From contig CANEZL010000009.1 of assembly GCA_947444195.1 (NCBI GenBank), forward strand, positions 1-64,000: 64,000 nt of DNA, written 5' to 3'. Positions within the stretch are counted from its first letter, which is position 1. The number at the start of each line of letters is the position of its first letter. Shown here piece after piece: positions 9,453-17,971 of this stretch. The translations under genes were made by a program, and so were the position numbers. The stretch comes from Methylobacteriaceae bacterium. GTDB lineage: Bacteria; Pseudomonadota; Alphaproteobacteria; Rhizobiales; Beijerinckiaceae. The notes under the pieces are model-generated. The model ran no database searches. It had not been told where the DNA came from and saw only the letters and a list, made by a program, of their open reading frames with translations.

Positions 9453-10465
9453 GCGCGTCCGCGGTCCTGCGCATCCTCTCGGCCGGGGGCGGCGTCACCC
9501 TCCAGGATGCGGGCCGGCGCGGCTACATGCGCTACGGCATCACGCCGGCCGGGCCGATGGACCCCCTGGCCCATGCCGCCGCCAACCGGGCCCTCGGCAA
9601 TCCGCCGGGCGCCACCGCCATCGAGGTCGGGCTCGGCGGCCTCGCCCTGGCCGTCGAGGGGGCGCCCCTCGACCTCGCTTTCGCCGGCGGCGGCTTCCGC
9701 ATCGCCTGCGACGGGCAGTCCCTGCCGGCGGCCGGGGCCCTGACCCTGCGGCCCGGCGCGGAGCTCGCGGTCCGGCCCGGCTCCGCGGGGGCGTGGTGCT
9801 ATCTCGCGGTGGGCGGCCGCTTCGCCCTCGCGCCGGCCCTCGGATCGCAGGCGACGCATACCCGCTCGGGCCTCGGCGGCCTCGACGGGCGCGCGCTTGG
9901 TGCGGGCGACGACCTCGCCGTCGCGGAGGCGCGCGCCGCCATCGGCGAGCCCGTCGCCCTCGTGGCCCCCTGGCTCGACCGGCCCCCCGGGACGATCCGC
10001 GTCGTGCTCGGTCCGCAGGACGATCATTTCGCGCCGCGCGAGGTGGAAGCCTTCCTGGCGCGGGACTGGCGCGTGAGCGCCCGGGGCGACCGCATGGCCT
10101 GCTTCCTCGACGGCACGCCGCTGCGCCACGCGGGCGGCCACGACATCGTCTCGGACGGCATCGTCCATGGGGCGATCCAGGTGCCCGGCCAGGGCCTGCC
10201 GATCGTCCTGATGGCCGATCGCCAGCCCACCGGGGGCTATCCCAAGATCGCCACGGTGATCGGGCCGGACCTCGGCCGTCTCGCCCAGGCGCAGGCCGGC
10301 ACGCCGCTGCGCTTCCGGGCGGTCAGCGTGGCCGAGGCGGTGGAGGCCCGCCGGGCCGAGGCCGCGGCGCTCGGAGCGCCCCCGGTCCTGGAGCCGGTGA
10401 TCCGCCGCACGTTCAGCGCCGAGTTCCTGCTCGGCTGCAACCTCATCGACGGCGTGGTCGGATGA
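9449..10465 (+). CDS. pxpC: 5-oxoprolinase subunit PxpC (KipA / biotin-dependent carboxyltransferase-like)
   Basis: Partner of PxpB in pyroglutamate cleavage. 338 residues. It begins with VLRILSAGGGVTLQDAGRRG and GITPAGPMDPLAHAAANRAL, both typical of the AHS2 domain, and later shows VVLGPQDDHF and SDGIVHGAIQVPGQGLPIVL with MADRQPTGGYPKIATVI near the C terminus. It is coupled to pxpB by a 4-base overlap. The reading frame is open upstream through pxpB, but only this start keeps the family N terminus. Confidence 0.93.
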   Translation: MSASAVLRILSAGGGVTLQDAGRRGYMRYGITPAGPMDPLAHAAANRALGNPPGATAIEVGLGGLALAVEGAPLDLAFAGGGFRIACDGQSLPAAGALTLRPGAELAVRPGSAGAWCYLAVGGRFALAPALGSQATHTRSGLGGLDGRALGAGDDLAVAEARAAIGEPVALVAPWLDRPPGTIRVVLGPQDDHFAPREVEAFLARDWRVSARGDRMACFLDGTPLRHAGGHDIVSDGIVHGAIQVPGQGLPIVLMADRQPTGGYPKIATVIGPDLGRLAQAQAGTPLRFRAVSVAEAVEARRAEAAALGAPPVLEPVIRRTFSAEFLLGCNLIDGVVG

Positions 10466-10502
10466 GCGTCGATCCAACCGCCCGCGAGGAGGGATGCGCA
10501 CC

Positions 10503-11264
10503 ATGAGGCACGTCGATCTCAACGCCGATCTCGGCGAGGGCTACGGCGCCTATGCCTGCGGCGACGACGCGGCCATGCTCGGCCTCGTCACCTCGGCCAA
10601 CGTCGCCTGCGGGCTCCACGCGGGCGATCCCGAGATCATGGCCGCGACCTTCCGGCTCGCGCGGGAGAAGGGCGTCGCCGTGGGGGCGCATCCGGGCTTC
10701 CCGGATCTCTGGGGCTTCGGCCGGCGGCGGATGCCCTTCACCCCCGCCGAGATCGAGCGCCTCGTCGCCTACCAGATCGGCGCGGCGGCGGCGCTCGCGG
10801 CCTATGCCGGCCACCGGATCACCTACGTGAAGGCGCACGGGGCGCTCGCCAACGTCGCGGCCGCCGAGCCCGACATCGCCGCGGCCGTCGCCCGCGCCGT
10901 GCGCGCCGTCGATCCCGGCCTCGCGCTGCTGGCGATCGCCCTCACCGCCCAGGTGCCGGCCGGGGAGGCGGCGGGATTGGCCGTGCATCAGGAGATCTTC
11001 GCCGACCGCGGCTACACGGCGGAGGGCCAGCTCATCCCGCGGGGTGAGCCCGGCGCGCTGATCGCCGGGGCGGAGGAGGCCGCCGACCGGGTCCTCGCCA
11101 TGGTCGAGGCGGGGGCCATCGTCACGGCCGGCGGCGCGCGCCTGCCGACGCCGATCCGCTCGATCTGCGTGCACGGCGATTCCGCCCACGCCGTCGCGAC
11201 GGCCCGGGCGGTGCGGGCCCGTCTCGAAGGGGCCGGGATCCGGCTCGCGCCCTTCGCGGCCTGA
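10503..11264 (+). CDS. pxpA: 5-oxoprolinase subunit PxpA (LamB/YcsF family)
   Basis: Third 5-oxoprolinase subunit. 253 residues, with DLNADLGEGYGAYACGDD at the N terminus, NVACGLHAGDP, and GAHPGFPDLWGFGRR, all signatures of the LamB/YcsF family, and VKAHGALAN in the middle. Of two in-frame ATGs (10494 and 10503), the second is preceded by gaggaggg at 9-base spacing, while the first lies directly on that sequence, so 10503 is chosen. The gap after pxpC is 37 bases, so the three genes are probably one transcript. Confidence 0.94.
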   Translation: MRHVDLNADLGEGYGAYACGDDAAMLGLVTSANVACGLHAGDPEIMAATFRLAREKGVAVGAHPGFPDLWGFGRRRMPFTPAEIERLVAYQIGAAAALAAYAGHRITYVKAHGALANVAAAEPDIAAAVARAVRAVDPGLALLAIALTAQVPAGEAAGLAVHQEIFADRGYTAEGQLIPRGEPGALIAGAEEAADRVLAMVEAGAIVTAGGARLPTPIRSICVHGDSAHAVATARAVRARLEGAGIRLAPFAA

Positions 11265-11341
11265 TCGGGTTTCGGGCGACCGCCGCCGGCCCCGGCGTCC
11301 GATCGGTCGCTTCGCGTCGCGGCCGGGCGTCGGGATGCGGA

Positions 11342-11361
11342 GCGCGGGCCTCCGCCCGCGC
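11342..11361 (+). terminator. Short GC hairpin after pxpA
   Basis: A perfect 8-bp stem (gcgcgggc and gcccgcgc) with a 4-base loop, 77 bases after the pxpA stop. There is no T run. It could end the pxp transcript or the opposite mucR-like transcript. Confidence 0.3.
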
Positions 11362-11413
11362 GCGAACCGTGCCGCGCGCCCTGGCCGTGCGGGAGAGGGG
11401 ACCCGCGCCTCGC

Positions 11414-11443
11414 TCGCGGAGCCTCGCGGAGCGTCGCGGACGG
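11414..11443. repeat. Three tandem 10-bp units
   Basis: Three near-identical tcgcggagc-type decamers stand head to tail in the spacer between pxpA and the MucR-like gene. Nothing else is recognisable in that spacer. Confidence 0.5.
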
Positions 11444-11480
11444 CGCTACCGGTCGCTCGTTCGCGATCGCCGTGTCCGCG

Positions 11481-11888
11481 CTACGACTCCGCGTGCTGCG
11501 CGCGGTTCCTGCGCCCGCCGCTGATCGCGCGGGAGATCCGGGAGCGCTCGGCGCTGTAGGTCGGGCAGACCAGCGGGTAGTCCACCGGCAGGCCCCATTT
11601 CGAGCGGTAGGCCTCGGGCGTGAGGCCGCGCAGGGTCAGGTGCCGGCGCAGGGCCTTGTAGGGCTTGCCGTCCTCGAAGCTGATGAGGCTGTCGGGCCGG
11701 ATCGAGGCCCGGATCTGCGCCTCCGTGGCCCGCCGGGGCTTCTCGACGGCCGGACGGCCGAGCCCGTGCAGCGCCCCGTGGACCACGCCGAGGAGGGCCG
11801 GCAATTGCGACGGCGGCACGTCGTTGCGGGTCACGTAGGCGGCCACGATCTGCGCCGCCAGCTCGACCAATCCCGCATCCTGGCTCAT
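11481..11888 (-). CDS. MucR/Ros-family transcriptional regulator lacking zinc ligands
   Basis: DNA-binding regulator of the MucR/Ros type, which in alphaproteobacteria controls exopolysaccharide and surface traits. 135 residues from the ATG at MSQDAGLVEL; the frame is open upstream but that start matches the family. The N-terminal part (1-45) has the oligomerising LAAQIVAAYV segment. The DNA-binding part (about 62-118) matches Ros in RRHLTLRGLTPEAYRSKWGL and PVDYPLVCPTY. The usual Cys-x2-Cys is here Ser70 and Asp73, His83 remains, and the second His is replaced by Arg-Gly, so the classical zinc site is not intact. The 248-base region upstream shared with the divergent oxidase is less GC-rich and probably holds both promoters. 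Confidence 0.9.
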   Translation of the reverse strand: MSQDAGLVELAAQIVAAYVTRNDVPPSQLPALLGVVHGALHGLGRPAVEKPRRATEAQIRASIRPDSLISFEDGKPYKALRRHLTLRGLTPEAYRSKWGLPVDYPLVCPTYSAERSRISRAISGGRRNRAQHAES

Positions 11889-12136
11889 CGGTCTCGTCCC
11901 CGCCCGTGCCTGCGCCGTCTGGTCATCGCGCGGCGCGTGCATCTTTCTACCGGTACGTTTAGATTCTCTTTCTGCGGTTGAAAAGTACCGAATCCGAAGT
12001 TGTTCCGGGGATCTGTGCACGCACGATCGGTGCCGATCGTCATCGGGTATCCCACCCGAGGGGCGCCGGCCGGCTCGCCACCTGATAGGAGGGCCGGGAC
12101 GTCGGCGGGACCGCGCGTTCGAGAGAGGCAGACCGC

Positions 12137-13228
12137 ATGGAGATCCTTGTCGTCGGTGCCGGCGTCGTCGGCCTCGCCATCGGGCGGGCGCTCGCCGTCC
12201 GCGGCCACGCCGTCGTCGTCGCGGACGCGGCGGAAGCGTTCGGCACCGGGGTGTCGGCCCGCAATTCCGAGGTGATCCACGCGGGCATGTACTATCCCGC
12301 CGGCTCCCTGCGGGCGCGCCACTGCGTGGCGGGGCGCCGCCTGCTCTACGCGTTCTGCGCGAGCCACGGCGTCGCCCACCGCGCCTGCGGCAAGCTGATC
12401 GTCGCGACGAACGGGGCGGAAGCCGAGAAGGTCGCCGCGATCCGCGACCAGGGCGCGGCCAACGGCGTCGAGGATCTCGACCTGCTGGACGGCGCCCAGG
12501 CCCGCAGCCTGGAGCCGAACCTCGCCTGCACCGCGGCCCTGCTCTCGCCGCGCACGGGCATCGTGGACAGCCACGGCCTGATGCTGGCGCTGCTCGGCGA
12601 CATCGAGGACCACGGCGGGGCGGTGGCCCTGAAGACGCCGGTCCAGGCGATCGATCGCGAGGAGGGGCGCTGGCTCGTGCGCTTCGGCGGCGACGCGCCG
12701 GGAGAGTATCCGTGCGACGCGGTGGTGAACGCCGCGAGCTTCGGCGCGCAGGATCTCGCCCGCGCCACCGCGGGCTATCCGGCCGAGCGGGTGCCGCCCC
12801 TGGTGCTCGCCCGCGGCAACTATTTCGGCTGCACCGGCCGGCCGGCCTTCGGACGCCTGATCTATCCCGCCCCGGTCGATGGCGGCCTCGGCATCCACCT
12901 CACCCTCGATCTGGCCGGACGCATGCGCTTCGGCCCGGACGTGGAGTGGATCGACACCCTCGACTACCGCGTCGACCCCGCCCGGGCCGAGCTGTTCTAC
13001 GCGGCGATCCGCCGGTACTGGCCGGAGCTGCCGGACGGGGCGCTGGTGCCGGATTATGCGGGCATCCGCCCCAAGCTCGCGGGGCCCGGCGGGTCGGCGG
13101 ATTTCCGCATCGACGGCCCGGCCGAGCACGGCCTGCCCGGCCTCGTCCACCTCTTCGGCATCGAGAGCCCCGGCCTCACCGCGAGCCTCTCCGTCGCCGA
13201 GGACGTGGCCAACCGCCTGGAGGCGTGA
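12137..13228 (+). CDS. FAD-dependent oxidoreductase, L-2-hydroxyglutarate dehydrogenase-like
   Basis: DAO-superfamily flavoprotein, most like LhgO/L2HGDH enzymes that oxidise L-2-hydroxyglutarate to 2-oxoglutarate. 363 residues. The N-terminal dinucleotide-binding motif is VVGAGVVGLAIG (Gly7, Gly9, Gly12) and is followed by SARNSEVIHAGMYYPAGSL, a signature of this subgroup. The C-terminal part has DYAGIRPKLAGPGG and LFGIESPGLTASLSVAEDV. The ATG follows agagaggca. It ends 6 bases from the opposite lrgB. Other 2-hydroxyacid substrates remain possible. Confidence 0.85.
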   Translation: MEILVVGAGVVGLAIGRALAVRGHAVVVADAAEAFGTGVSARNSEVIHAGMYYPAGSLRARHCVAGRRLLYAFCASHGVAHRACGKLIVATNGAEAEKVAAIRDQGAANGVEDLDLLDGAQARSLEPNLACTAALLSPRTGIVDSHGLMLALLGDIEDHGGAVALKTPVQAIDREEGRWLVRFGGDAPGEYPCDAVVNAASFGAQDLARATAGYPAERVPPLVLARGNYFGCTGRPAFGRLIYPAPVDGGLGIHLTLDLAGRMRFGPDVEWIDTLDYRVDPARAELFYAAIRRYWPELPDGALVPDYAGIRPKLAGPGGSADFRIDGPAEHGLPGLVHLFGIESPGLTASLSVAEDVANRLEA

Positions 13229-13234
13229 TTCCCG

Positions 13235-13954
13235 TCAGCGCGACAGCAGGTGCAGGGCGAGGGGCACCACGATCGCCGTGAGGAAGGCGTTGAGCCCCAT
13301 GGCGATGCCGGCGAAGGTGCCGGCCACCTCGCTCACCTGGAAGGCGCGGGCCGTGCCGACGCCGTGGGCGGCGAGCCCCGCCGCGAAGCCGCGGGCGCGC
13401 ATGTCGCGGATGCGCAGGAGGTCCATCAGGGGCGTCACCAGGATCGCGCCGACGATGCCCGTGGTCATCACCAGGACGGCGGTGAGCGTCGGATCGCCGC
13501 CCAGCGCCTCGGAGATGCCCATCGCCACGCCCGAGGTCACCGATTTCGGGCTGAGCGAGACGATCACCGCCTCCGGGATGCCGAGCAGGCGCGCGAGCCC
13601 GATCGCGGTGACGAGGGCCGCGGTGCAGCCGGCCGCGAGCGCCGCCAGCATCGGCACGAAGGCGCGCAGCACCGTGGCCCGGTGCTCGTAGAGGGGCAGC
13701 GCCAGGGCCACGGTGGCGGGCCCCAGCAGGAAATGCACGAACTGCGCGCCGGCGAAATAGGTGGGGTAGGGGGTCTGCGTCAGGGCGAGCACGCTGCCGG
13801 TGATCGCGATGGCGATGAGGACGGGGTTGGCCACCGGGTGGCGCCCGGTCGCCGCCGAGATCCGGTCGGCCACGAGATAGGCGGCGAGCGTCACGGTGAG
13901 CCAGAGCAGCGGCGTGCGCGAGAGGTAGACCCAGAGGGCGAAGTCGCCGTTCAC
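13235..13954 (-). CDS. lrgB: LrgB-family membrane protein
   Basis: Integral membrane partner of LrgA/CidA. The pair resembles holin-antiholin systems, and plant and bacterial members also move glycolate or pyruvate. 239 residues with about seven hydrophobic segments and the conserved SLSPKSVTSGVAMGISE and GLAAHGVGTARAF motifs. The start overlaps the lrgA stop by 4 bases, so both are made from one message. Confidence 0.92.
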   Translation of the reverse strand: MNGDFALWVYLSRTPLLWLTVTLAAYLVADRISAATGRHPVANPVLIAIAITGSVLALTQTPYPTYFAGAQFVHFLLGPATVALALPLYEHRATVLRAFVPMLAALAAGCTAALVTAIGLARLLGIPEAVIVSLSPKSVTSGVAMGISEALGGDPTLTAVLVMTTGIVGAILVTPLMDLLRIRDMRARGFAAGLAAHGVGTARAFQVSEVAGTFAGIAMGLNAFLTAIVVPLALHLLSR

Positions 13955-14343
13955 CGCTCGCCGCTCCCGAGGAGGCGCCGCACGCCGACGAAGACCAGCA
14001 CCGTCACGGCGAGCGCCGCCGCGGTGGAGGCGAGGATGACGAGGCCGAGCTTCAGCCCCTGCGCCTGGACCACGTCGAGCCGGCCGACGATGCCGGCCCC
14101 CGCCGGAACGAACATCAGGGAGAGGTTGGCGAGCAGGCCCTTGCCCGTGGCCTCCAGGGTGCCGTCGCTGAGGGGGCGCGGGAGCAGGCGGGCGAAGAGC
14201 GGCGGGCCCCCGTCACGCAGGGCGAGGAAGCCGAGGAGGAGCGCCATGCCGATCACCGGCCCCGGCACGGGCAGGCCGAGGCCGCGCGCGCCGGCCTCGC
14301 CGGCGAGCTGCGCCAGCAGGATCAGGGTCAGGCTCGCGATCAT
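13951..14343 (-). CDS. lrgA: CidA/LrgA-family membrane protein
   Basis: Holin-like inner-membrane protein of 130 residues with four membrane segments. The motif LPVPGPVIGMALLLGFLAL and the later NLSLMFVPAGAGIV are family hallmarks. First gene of the lrgA-lrgB pair; terB lies 15 bases upstream on the same strand, so the three may be cotranscribed. Confidence 0.9.
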   Translation of the reverse strand: MIASLTLILLAQLAGEAGARGLGLPVPGPVIGMALLLGFLALRDGGPPLFARLLPRPLSDGTLEATGKGLLANLSLMFVPAGAGIVGRLDVVQAQGLKLGLVILASTAAALAVTVLVFVGVRRLLGSGER

Positions 14344-14358
14344 CGCCGCGCGGACCCG

Positions 14359-14805
14359 TCAGGCCGCCTCGCTGCGGGCCCGGCCGATGGCGGCCTCGTC
14401 GAAGCCCAGCAGCCGGCCGAGCCGCCAGACCAGCGCCTCCTCGAACTCGTCCACGCTGCCGTCCGCGCCCGCCACCGACCACGCCATCGCCAGGAGCCGG
14501 CCGCGCTCGGCGTCGTCGGCCTCGTGCGGCAGCATCTCCACGAGGCTCGCCACGTCGCGGGTCTCCGCATCGAAGGCGCTAGCGCGCGCGATGAGGGCGC
14601 GGGCCGCCTCGGGCGAGTCGGCGTAGCGGCCGAGCACGAGCCGGGCCAGACGCTCCGTCTCCGCGGGCGCGAGGATGCCGTCGACCCGCGCCACGTGGAC
14701 GAGGAGCGCGGTGGCGGCCAGATGCGTGTCGTCCACCGGCGCGGCGGGCGTCCGCACGCCGAAGGCCTCGGCAGCATAGGCGCGCAGGCGCGAGATCAGG
14801 GACAT
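14359..14805 (-). CDS. TerB-family (tellurite resistance) protein
   Basis: All-helical cytoplasmic protein of 148 residues related to TerB/DjlA domains. The pattern AATALLVHVARVDGILAPAE in the first half and LLAMAWSVAGADGSVDEFEE in the second are the two acidic metal-binding-like turns of the family. Role is uncertain; such single TerB genes are common in alphaproteobacteria without a tellurite operon. Likely transcribed with lrgA and lrgB. Confidence 0.85.
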   Translation of the reverse strand: MSLISRLRAYAAEAFGVRTPAAPVDDTHLAATALLVHVARVDGILAPAETERLARLVLGRYADSPEAARALIARASAFDAETRDVASLVEMLPHEADDAERGRLLAMAWSVAGADGSVDEFEEALVWRLGRLLGFDEAAIGRARSEAA

Positions 14806-14938
14806 GTCGGGCTCCCGGGTGGTCCGGCGGCACAGTCCCGGCGCGGCCCGCCGCCGTCAAGAACGCCGTCGCCCCCGCGCGACCGCACGCGGGCAGGCGT
14901 TGCACGGGGGCATCGGCCGGATCGGCCGGGCATCCGCC

Positions 14939-14967
14939 TTGCCAAGGGGGCGGTGGAACGCTATGAG
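14939..14967 (+). promoter_or_regulatory. Putative sigma-70-type promoter of tRNA-Thr
   Basis: TTGCCA and TATGAG are separated by exactly 17 bases and lie about 38 bases before the tRNA 5' end, which fits a short leader. It is one mismatch from the -35 consensus and two from the -10. Confidence 0.45.
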
Positions 14968-15004
14968 CCTGCTCGCGCAGGGAGCGCCACCCGCACCCGT
15001 CGCC

Positions 15005-15080
15005 GCCGCAATAGCTCAGCTGGTAGAGCACCTCATTCGTAATGAGGGGGTCGGGGGTTCGAATCCCTCTTGCGGCACCA
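15005..15080 (+). tRNA. tRNA-Thr (anticodon CGU)
   Basis: A complete cloverleaf can be drawn. The acceptor arms gccgcaa and ttgcggc pair over 7 bp, the D arm has agctcagctggtagagc, the anticodon stem cctca/tgagg encloses the loop ttcgtaa with anticodon CGT, and the T arm has gggggttcgaatccctc. The discriminator A and a genomically encoded CCA follow, then a run of five T that may end transcription. It reads ACG codons. No integrase or att duplication is seen beside it. Confidence 0.97.
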
Positions 15081-15197
15081 TTTTTCTCCCGTCACCGCAA
15101 CAGCTTGGCCGACGACGGCGCGTCTCGCGCAGCCGCGCCAGCGGGCTGTCCATCGAGGCAGGCCGCCTCGCGGAAGGGATCGAGGTGGCTCCGGGCC

Positions 15198-17339
15198 TCA
15201 GATCGAGCCCACCGTGCGCAACCTCGCCCGCGGGTGGATCTCGGCCTGGCTGATCACCGGGGTCTCCCGGCGGAAGCGCTCGATGATCGAGCGCACGAAG
15301 GGCCGGGTCTGGGCGGAGGTGACGAGCACCGGCATCTCGCCGAGGCGCGCCGCCGTCTCGAAGCGGTCGCGCACGGCGTTGACGAAGTCGGTGAGCTTCG
15401 AGGGCTGCATGGCGAGGTAGCGCTCCTCCCGCTCGCCGACGATCGCGTCGAGGAAGGCCTGTTCCCAGGTGGGCGACAGGGTGATGATCGGCAGCGTTCC
15501 GTCCGGTCCCTGGTACTGGGCACAGATCTGGCGGCCGAGGCGGGCGCGCACGTGCTCGACGATGTCGCGCGGATTCTTCACGCCCCCCGCCACCTCCGCG
15601 ATGCCCTCGACGATGGCGCCGAGATCGCGGATCGAGACGCGCTCGGCGAGCAGGAACTGCAGCACGCGCTGCACGCCGGTGGTCGAGATCTGGCTCGGCA
15701 CCACTTCCTTCAGGAGTTCGCCGTGCTCCTTCGGCAACTCCCGCAGCAGCTTCTGCACCTCCACGTGGTTCAGAAGCTCGGAGACGTGCGCCTTGATGAT
15801 CTCCGTGAGATGCGTCGAGACGACGGTGGCGGCATCGACCACCGTGTAGCCCTTGAGCTGGGCCTGATCGCGGAGCGCCGCGTCGATCCAGGTGGCGGGC
15901 AGGCCGAAGGTCGGCTCCAGCATGTGCTGGCCGGGCAGCTGCACCTGGCCCCCCATCGGGTCCATCGCCATGAACTGGCCGGGGAAGATCCGGCCGGTCC
16001 CCGCCTCGATCTCCTTCACCCGCACCACGTAGGCGTTGGCGTCGAGCTGGACGTTGTCGAGGATGCGCACAGAGGGCATCACGAAGCCGAGTTCCGCCGC
16101 GAGCTGGCGGCGCAGGGCCTTGATCTGGTCGGTGAGCCGGTCGCCCGCCTCGCCGTTGACGAGGGCGAGCAGGGCGTAGCCCATCTCGAGCTTGAGGTCG
16201 TCGAGCTTGAGCAGGTCCGTGACCGTCTCCTCCTTGGCGGCGGCCAGGGCGGCGGGATCGGCGGGCTTGCCCTCGGCATCGAGGGGCGGGGCCTCCCGGG
16301 CCGTCTTGGCGATGCGCCAGGCGGCGTAGCCGGCGCCCGCCGCGAGCACGAGGAAGGGCAGCATCGGCATGCCGGGCATCAGGGCGATCAGCACCATGAC
16401 GCCCGCCGACATGCCGAGCGCCTTCGGGTAATGGGCGAGCTGCTTGCCGAGCGCCTTGTCGGCCGAACCGCGCACGCCCGCCTTCGAGACGAGGATGCCC
16501 GCCGCCGTCGAGACGATGAGGGCCGGAACCTGGCTCGCCAGCCCGTCGCCGATGGTGAGCAGCGTGTAGCTCTTGGCGGCGGCGGCGAACGGCATGCCCT
16601 GCTGCGCCACGCCGATGATGATGCCGCCCACCACGTTGATGAAGGTGATGAGGAGCGCCGCCACCGCGTCGCCGCGCACGAATTTCGAGGCACCGTCCAT
16701 GGCGCCGAAGAACGAGGATTCCTCCTCCAGCGCCGCGCGCCGGGCCTTGGCCGTCTTCTCGTCGATGAGCCCCGCCGAGAGGTCGGCGTCGATGGCCATC
16801 TGCTTGCCGGGCATGGCGTCGAGGGTGAAGCGCGCGGCCACCTCGGCGATGCGGCCCGAGCCCTTCGTGATGACGACGAAGTTCACGATGATCAGGATCG
16901 CGAAGACGATGATCCCGATGACGAAGTTGCCGCCCATCACGAAGTTGCCGAACGCCTCGATGACGTGGCCGGCCGCCGCGGTGCCCTCGTGGCCGTGCCC
17001 GAGGATCAGTCGTGTCGAGGCGAGGTTCAGCGCGAGCCGCAGCATGGTGGCGATGAGCAGCAGCGTCGGGAAGACGGTGAATTCCAGCGGGTTGTCGATG
17101 AACAGCCCGGTCATCATGATCAGCACGGACATGATGATCGACACCGCGAGCAGCAGGTCGAGCAGCACCGCGGGCAGCGGGAAGATGAGCACCGCCAGGA
17201 TGCCCATCACCGCCGTGGCGAAGAACAGGTCCGAGCGCCGCGACAGCGCCCTGAGATCGCCGCGGGTCGGCAATGCGAGGCCGCCGAGGGCCCCGGCGAT
17301 CGCGCTTCCCCGCCCCGGCGCCGCGGCCGTCTCGCTCAT
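15198..17339 (-). CDS. flhA: Flagellar biosynthesis protein FlhA
   Basis: Export-gate component of the flagellar type III secretion apparatus. 713 residues from the ATG at MSETAAAPGRG. The N-terminal half has about eight membrane segments and the FHIPEP signature region, read here as EFTVFPTLLLIATMLRLALN and GLIDEKTAKARRAALEEES. The C-terminal cytosolic domain has GYTVVDAATVVSTHLTEIIK and ERVSIRDLGAIVEGIAE, and the C-terminal part ARLGRQICAQYQG. No other flagellar gene is in the window, so flhA stands alone between a tRNA and small unrelated genes. Confidence 0.96.
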   Translation of the reverse strand: MSETAAAPGRGSAIAGALGGLALPTRGDLRALSRRSDLFFATAVMGILAVLIFPLPAVLLDLLLAVSIIMSVLIMMTGLFIDNPLEFTVFPTLLLIATMLRLALNLASTRLILGHGHEGTAAAGHVIEAFGNFVMGGNFVIGIIVFAILIIVNFVVITKGSGRIAEVAARFTLDAMPGKQMAIDADLSAGLIDEKTAKARRAALEEESSFFGAMDGASKFVRGDAVAALLITFINVVGGIIIGVAQQGMPFAAAAKSYTLLTIGDGLASQVPALIVSTAAGILVSKAGVRGSADKALGKQLAHYPKALGMSAGVMVLIALMPGMPMLPFLVLAAGAGYAAWRIAKTAREAPPLDAEGKPADPAALAAAKEETVTDLLKLDDLKLEMGYALLALVNGEAGDRLTDQIKALRRQLAAELGFVMPSVRILDNVQLDANAYVVRVKEIEAGTGRIFPGQFMAMDPMGGQVQLPGQHMLEPTFGLPATWIDAALRDQAQLKGYTVVDAATVVSTHLTEIIKAHVSELLNHVEVQKLLRELPKEHGELLKEVVPSQISTTGVQRVLQFLLAERVSIRDLGAIVEGIAEVAGGVKNPRDIVEHVRARLGRQICAQYQGPDGTLPIITLSPTWEQAFLDAIVGEREERYLAMQPSKLTDFVNAVRDRFETAARLGEMPVLVTSAQTRPFVRSIIERFRRETPVISQAEIHPRARLRTVGSI

Positions 17340-17489
17340 GCCCGCTCTCTCGCTCGCGCGCCGAACCGGGCGCACCCGGCAAGATTTGCCGGGCGCATGG
17401 TTACCGCCGCGTTAACCGCCTGCCCCGGAACCCGCGGGCGCGCCGGGGTTTGACGCGGCATGAACCCCGTCTGCCGAAGGGCTGCCTCG

Positions 17490-17801
17490 ATGCGTCGTCT
17501 GTCCGCTGTCGTCCTCGTTCCGGTCCTGGTCCTCGGTGCCGTGCCAGCCCGCGCACAGGCCCCGGCCGACCCGCACGGGGGCCATGGCGGCGCCGGCAAG
17601 CCCGCCGTGGGCGAACCGCTCCAGCCCGGCGCCAACAGCTTCACCGACGCGCAGGTGCGCGAGCGCTTCGGCAAGATGGGCTTCGGGGAGATCCGGGACC
17701 TGAAGAAGAACGATCAGGGCATCTGGCAGGGCACCGCCAGCCATGCCGGCAAGGATGTCCGGATCGGCATGGATTACCGCGGCAACGTCGCGGCGCAGTA
17801 G
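17490..17801 (+). CDS. Small secreted protein with PepSY-like domain
   Basis: 103 residues from the second in-frame ATG. A clear signal peptide (RRLSAVVLVPVLVLGAVPARAQ) is followed by a His/Gly-rich linker and a domain of about 55 residues, SFTDAQVRERFGKMGFGEI to the C-terminal YRGNVAAQ. The helix-strand-strand pattern ending in a DYRGNV-type turn resembles PepSY/YpeB-like periplasmic domains. An ATG 30 bases upstream (17490 against 17460) is possible, but aaggg stands at good spacing before 17490 and that start gives the better signal peptide. Function unknown. Confidence 0.75.
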   Translation: MRRLSAVVLVPVLVLGAVPARAQAPADPHGGHGGAGKPAVGEPLQPGANSFTDAQVRERFGKMGFGEIRDLKKNDQGIWQGTASHAGKDVRIGMDYRGNVAAQ

Positions 17802-17971
17802 CCGCGCGGGAGTGGGCCGGGGCGGCGCCCCCGTGTCCGCCGGAGGGCGCGGCCGTTCCGCGCCGGATCGGGCACGCCCCGTCGCGTCGTGCTCGCGACC
17901 CTTGTTCTGACGCGCTCCGCCGGGCCGAACCGGCATCCACTGCGGATCCGGGAGCGCTCTGGGAGGATACC

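Noticed and set aside
11265..11480. Plus-strand frame of about 74 codons after pxpA
   Set aside because: Composition is Arg/Ala/Ser shadow-like and it runs into the MucR-like gene from the opposite side.
14806..15004. Possible small gene between terB and the tRNA
   Set aside because: The frames there lack ribosome binding sites and overlap the tRNA; only the tRNA promoter is credible.
15005..15080. tRNA-Thr as integration site of a genomic island
   Set aside because: There is no integrase, no duplicated tRNA 3' end and no change of composition beyond the tRNA.
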